Source: Bradyrhizobium sp. MOS003 (lineage in GTDB: Bacteria > Pseudomonadota > Alphaproteobacteria > Rhizobiales > Xanthobacteraceae). From it: a DNA stretch of 64,000 bases. Below are positions 62,348 through 64,000 of this stretch, one piece after another (the stretch's first letter is position 1; each line of letters opens with the position of its first letter). The notes under the pieces were generated by a model that made no database searches, was not told the origin of the DNA, and worked only from the letters and a program-made list of their open reading frames with translations. The stretch lies in the NCBI RefSeq assembly GCF_003020125.1, contig NZ_PYFW01000010.1:62001-126000 (forward strand). Reading direction: 5' to 3'. A program made the translations under genes and the position numbers.

Positions 62348-63736
62348 TTAGATCCATCCCACCAGCCGGAGCGCCACGCCCGCCGCGCAGCTTCCCGCCA
62401 GCACCGTCAGCATCCCCAGCTTGAACCGGAAGATCGCAGTGGCCGCCGCGATCGCCAGCAGCATCGCCGGGATGTCCACGCTCGTCAGCACCGGCCTGTC
62501 GAAGTCCAGCGGAAACGCGTGAACCGGCACGGTCTCGCGGAACAGCGTGTGCAGGGCGAACCAGATCGAGAGGTTGAGGATGACGCCGACGACGGCGGCG
62601 GTGATGGCGCTCAGCGCGCCGGCCAAACCCGCGTTGCCGCGCAGGCGCTCGATGTAGGGCGCGCCGACGAAGATCCAGAGGAAGCAGGGTGTGAAGGTGA
62701 CCCAGGTCGCGAGCAGGCCGCCGAGTGTCGCCGCCAGCATCGGTGACAGGCCGCCGGGATCGCGGAAGGCTGCCATGAAGCCCACGAACTGCAGCACCAT
62801 GATCAGTGGACCGGGCGTGGTCTCGGCCATGCCGAGGCCGTCCAGCATCTCGTGCGGCTTCAGCCAGTGATAATGCTCGACCGCCTGCTGGGCGACATAG
62901 GCCAGCACGGCGTAGGCGCCGCCGAAAGTCACCAGCGACATCTTCGAGAAGAACAGCGCGATCTGGCTGAACACGCTGCCTTGGCCGAGCGCGAGCAGCA
63001 ACACGGCGACCGGCACCAGCCAGAGCGCCAGCCACAACGCGCCGACGCGGATCGTTCGCGCGGTGTCGGGACGCACATGATCGGGCACGGCGTCGCCGAG
63101 CATGCTGTCGATGACGGCGCTGCCGCCGCCATGGCCGTGACCGGCGGGCGCGAATTCCGGCCGGCCGCTGCGTGCGCCGGCGTAACCGATGAGACCGGCG
63201 GCGATGATGATGATCGGGAAGGGGACCGCGAAGAAGAAGATCGCGACGAAGGCGATGGCGGCGAGCGCGATCATGACGCGGTTCTTCAGCGCGCGCTTGC
63301 CGACGCGGACCACGGCCTCGATGACGATGGCGAGCACGGCGGCCTTCAGCCCGAAGAACAGCGCCTCGACGAAGCTGACATTGCCGAAGGCAGCGTAGAT
63401 ATAGCTGAGGCCCATGATGGCGATGATGCCGGGCAGGATGAACAGCCCGCCCGCCATCAGTCCGCCGGCGGTGCGATGCATCAGCCAGCCGACATAGGTG
63501 GCGAGCTGCTGCGCCTCCGGTCCCGGCAGCAGCATGCAATAGTTCAGCGCGTGCAGGAAACGGCCCTCGGAGATCCACTTTTTCTCCTCGACCAGGATGC
63601 GGTGCATCACCGCGATCTGGCCCGCGGGCCCGCCGAAGCTCAGGCAGGCGACGCGAAGCCAGACGCGAAACGCTTCGTTGAAGCTGATGCCGTGACCGGC
63701 ATCAGCTTCCGTTTCATTGACGCGGGTATCCATCAC
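62348..63736 (-). CDS. chrA: chromate transporter ChrA (CHR family, two-domain)
   Basis: 462 residues with two homologous membrane halves. The first opens FRVWLRVACLSFGGPAGQIAVMHRILVEEKKWI and continues LLPGPEAQQLATYVGW; the second has SLVTFGGAYAVLAYVAQQAVEHYHWL and AETTPGPLIMVLQFVGF, the paired SFGGP/TFGGA and PGP motifs of long-chain CHR proteins. Effluxes chromate by a proton-driven mechanism. It follows the chrB-like gene by 4 bp. A His/Gly-rich loop (AGHGHGGG) links the halves. Confidence 0.94.
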   Translation of the reverse strand: MMDTRVNETEADAGHGISFNEAFRVWLRVACLSFGGPAGQIAVMHRILVEEKKWISEGRFLHALNYCMLLPGPEAQQLATYVGWLMHRTAGGLMAGGLFILPGIIAIMGLSYIYAAFGNVSFVEALFFGLKAAVLAIVIEAVVRVGKRALKNRVMIALAAIAFVAIFFFAVPFPIIIIAAGLIGYAGARSGRPEFAPAGHGHGGGSAVIDSMLGDAVPDHVRPDTARTIRVGALWLALWLVPVAVLLLALGQGSVFSQIALFFSKMSLVTFGGAYAVLAYVAQQAVEHYHWLKPHEMLDGLGMAETTPGPLIMVLQFVGFMAAFRDPGGLSPMLAATLGGLLATWVTFTPCFLWIFVGAPYIERLRGNAGLAGALSAITAAVVGVILNLSIWFALHTLFRETVPVHAFPLDFDRPVLTSVDIPAMLLAIAAATAIFRFKLGMLTVLAGSCAAGVALRLVGWI

Positions 63737-63740
63737 GCCT

Positions 63741-64000
63741 TCACTTCACTTTGTTGGTCGGCCAATTGTGGGTCTCGCCGGTGGCGTCGCGGCACCAGCG
63801 GTAGAAGGCGTCGTAGAGCAGCATGCCGGCCTCGAGCTGTTCGATATCGTCGTCGTACATCCGCGACAGCCCGAGCGAGGCCGCGAGCAGGCCGGGCGCC
63901 TCCGGCGCGAGGTCCGGCCGCGCGGTATCGGCGCCGCGCACCAGCGTTGCCAGCCGCAGCAAGGCCGGAGTCGCGATCCCGAACTCCTCGATCATGACGT
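63741..64000 (-). CDS. ChrB-like chromate resistance protein, 5' part beyond window
   Basis: The visible 86 codons read IEEFGIATPALLRLATLVRGADTA, then LAPEAPGLLAASLGLSRMYDDDIEQLE, GMLLYDAFYRWCRD and GETHNWP, matching the C-terminal chromate-resistance domain of ChrB (recalled). An in-frame Met at 63995 is probably internal, because the frame is still open at the window edge and the family continues upstream. ChrB regulates or aids chrA. Partial gene. Confidence 0.8.
   Translation of the reverse strand, partial: VMIEEFGIATPALLRLATLVRGADTARPDLAPEAPGLLAASLGLSRMYDDDIEQLEAGMLLYDAFYRWCRDATGETHNWPTNKVK

Overview
The window is high-GC alphaproteobacterial DNA. Gene content, gene order, the porin type and several palindromic intergenic repeats point to Bradyrhizobium or a very close relative (inference; no database was searched). 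It is mostly chromosomal housekeeping DNA with three accessory patches.

Layout: (a) 1-12 kb carries what looks like the ancestral minus-strand series pyrB-pyrC-plsY-dprA-topA, split by two cassettes. One cassette holds two HxlR regulators, each beside an oxidoreductase (an SDR and an FMN azoreductase). The other holds an amidase and a patatin phospholipase. The PyrC copy lacks the HxH metal-binding motif and is probably a non-catalytic partner of PyrB. (b) 12-17 kb: a VanX/DdpX-type dipeptidase, an AidB-like acyl-CoA dehydrogenase coupled to a CPBP membrane protease, ruvX with an AEC transporter, and a small membrane protein. (c) 17.2-19.4 kb: one large protein that joins a trypsin-like protease to a DNA/RNA non-specific endonuclease. 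(d) 19.4-22.5 kb: a LysR regulator divergent from two nitronate monooxygenase-like genes. (e) 22.5-26.4 kb: gatC-x-gatA-y-gatB, a tightly coupled amidotransferase operon with two small unnamed genes, ending at a strong terminator. (f) 26.4-31.2 kb: a 32-residue lysine-rich peptide, a small SEL1-like protein, a frameshifted pseudogene, tRNA-Ser(GCT) and a major outer-membrane porin. (g) 31.5-38.9 kb: lytic transglycosylase, dapA, mscL, smpB, a peroxiredoxin, a family-5 uracil-DNA glycosylase overlapping a NYN/LabA gene, and rpoZ. (h) 39-49.3 kb: rsh, pdxJ, acpS, lepB, rnc, era, recO and parC, the conserved rhizobial run. (i) 49.7-52.8 kb: a peptide-type ABC solute-binding protein and a GMC oxidoreductase, flanked by two perfect long inverted repeats of one family.

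(j) 53.6-59.7 kb is the most unusual part. Five consecutive minus-strand genes all encode exported or membrane proteins. Three of them share a near-identical cysteine-rich PAN/apple-like module, fused respectively to a trypsin-like protease (two copies), a CAP/SCP domain, and a three-unit GG/Cys repeat that resembles a beta-prism lectin. A cysteine-rich secreted protein and a small membrane protein follow, and an AraC regulator is divergent. This looks like an uncharacterised secreted surface or host-interaction module. (k) 60-64 kb: remnants of an HWE histidine kinase, a small secreted protein, an intact receiver-HWE kinase hybrid, and a chromate-transport pair (chrB-like, cut by the window edge, then chrA).

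No rRNA, CRISPR array, complete insertion sequence or prophage was recognised. Both window edges cut genes (topA on the left, the chrB-like gene on the right).
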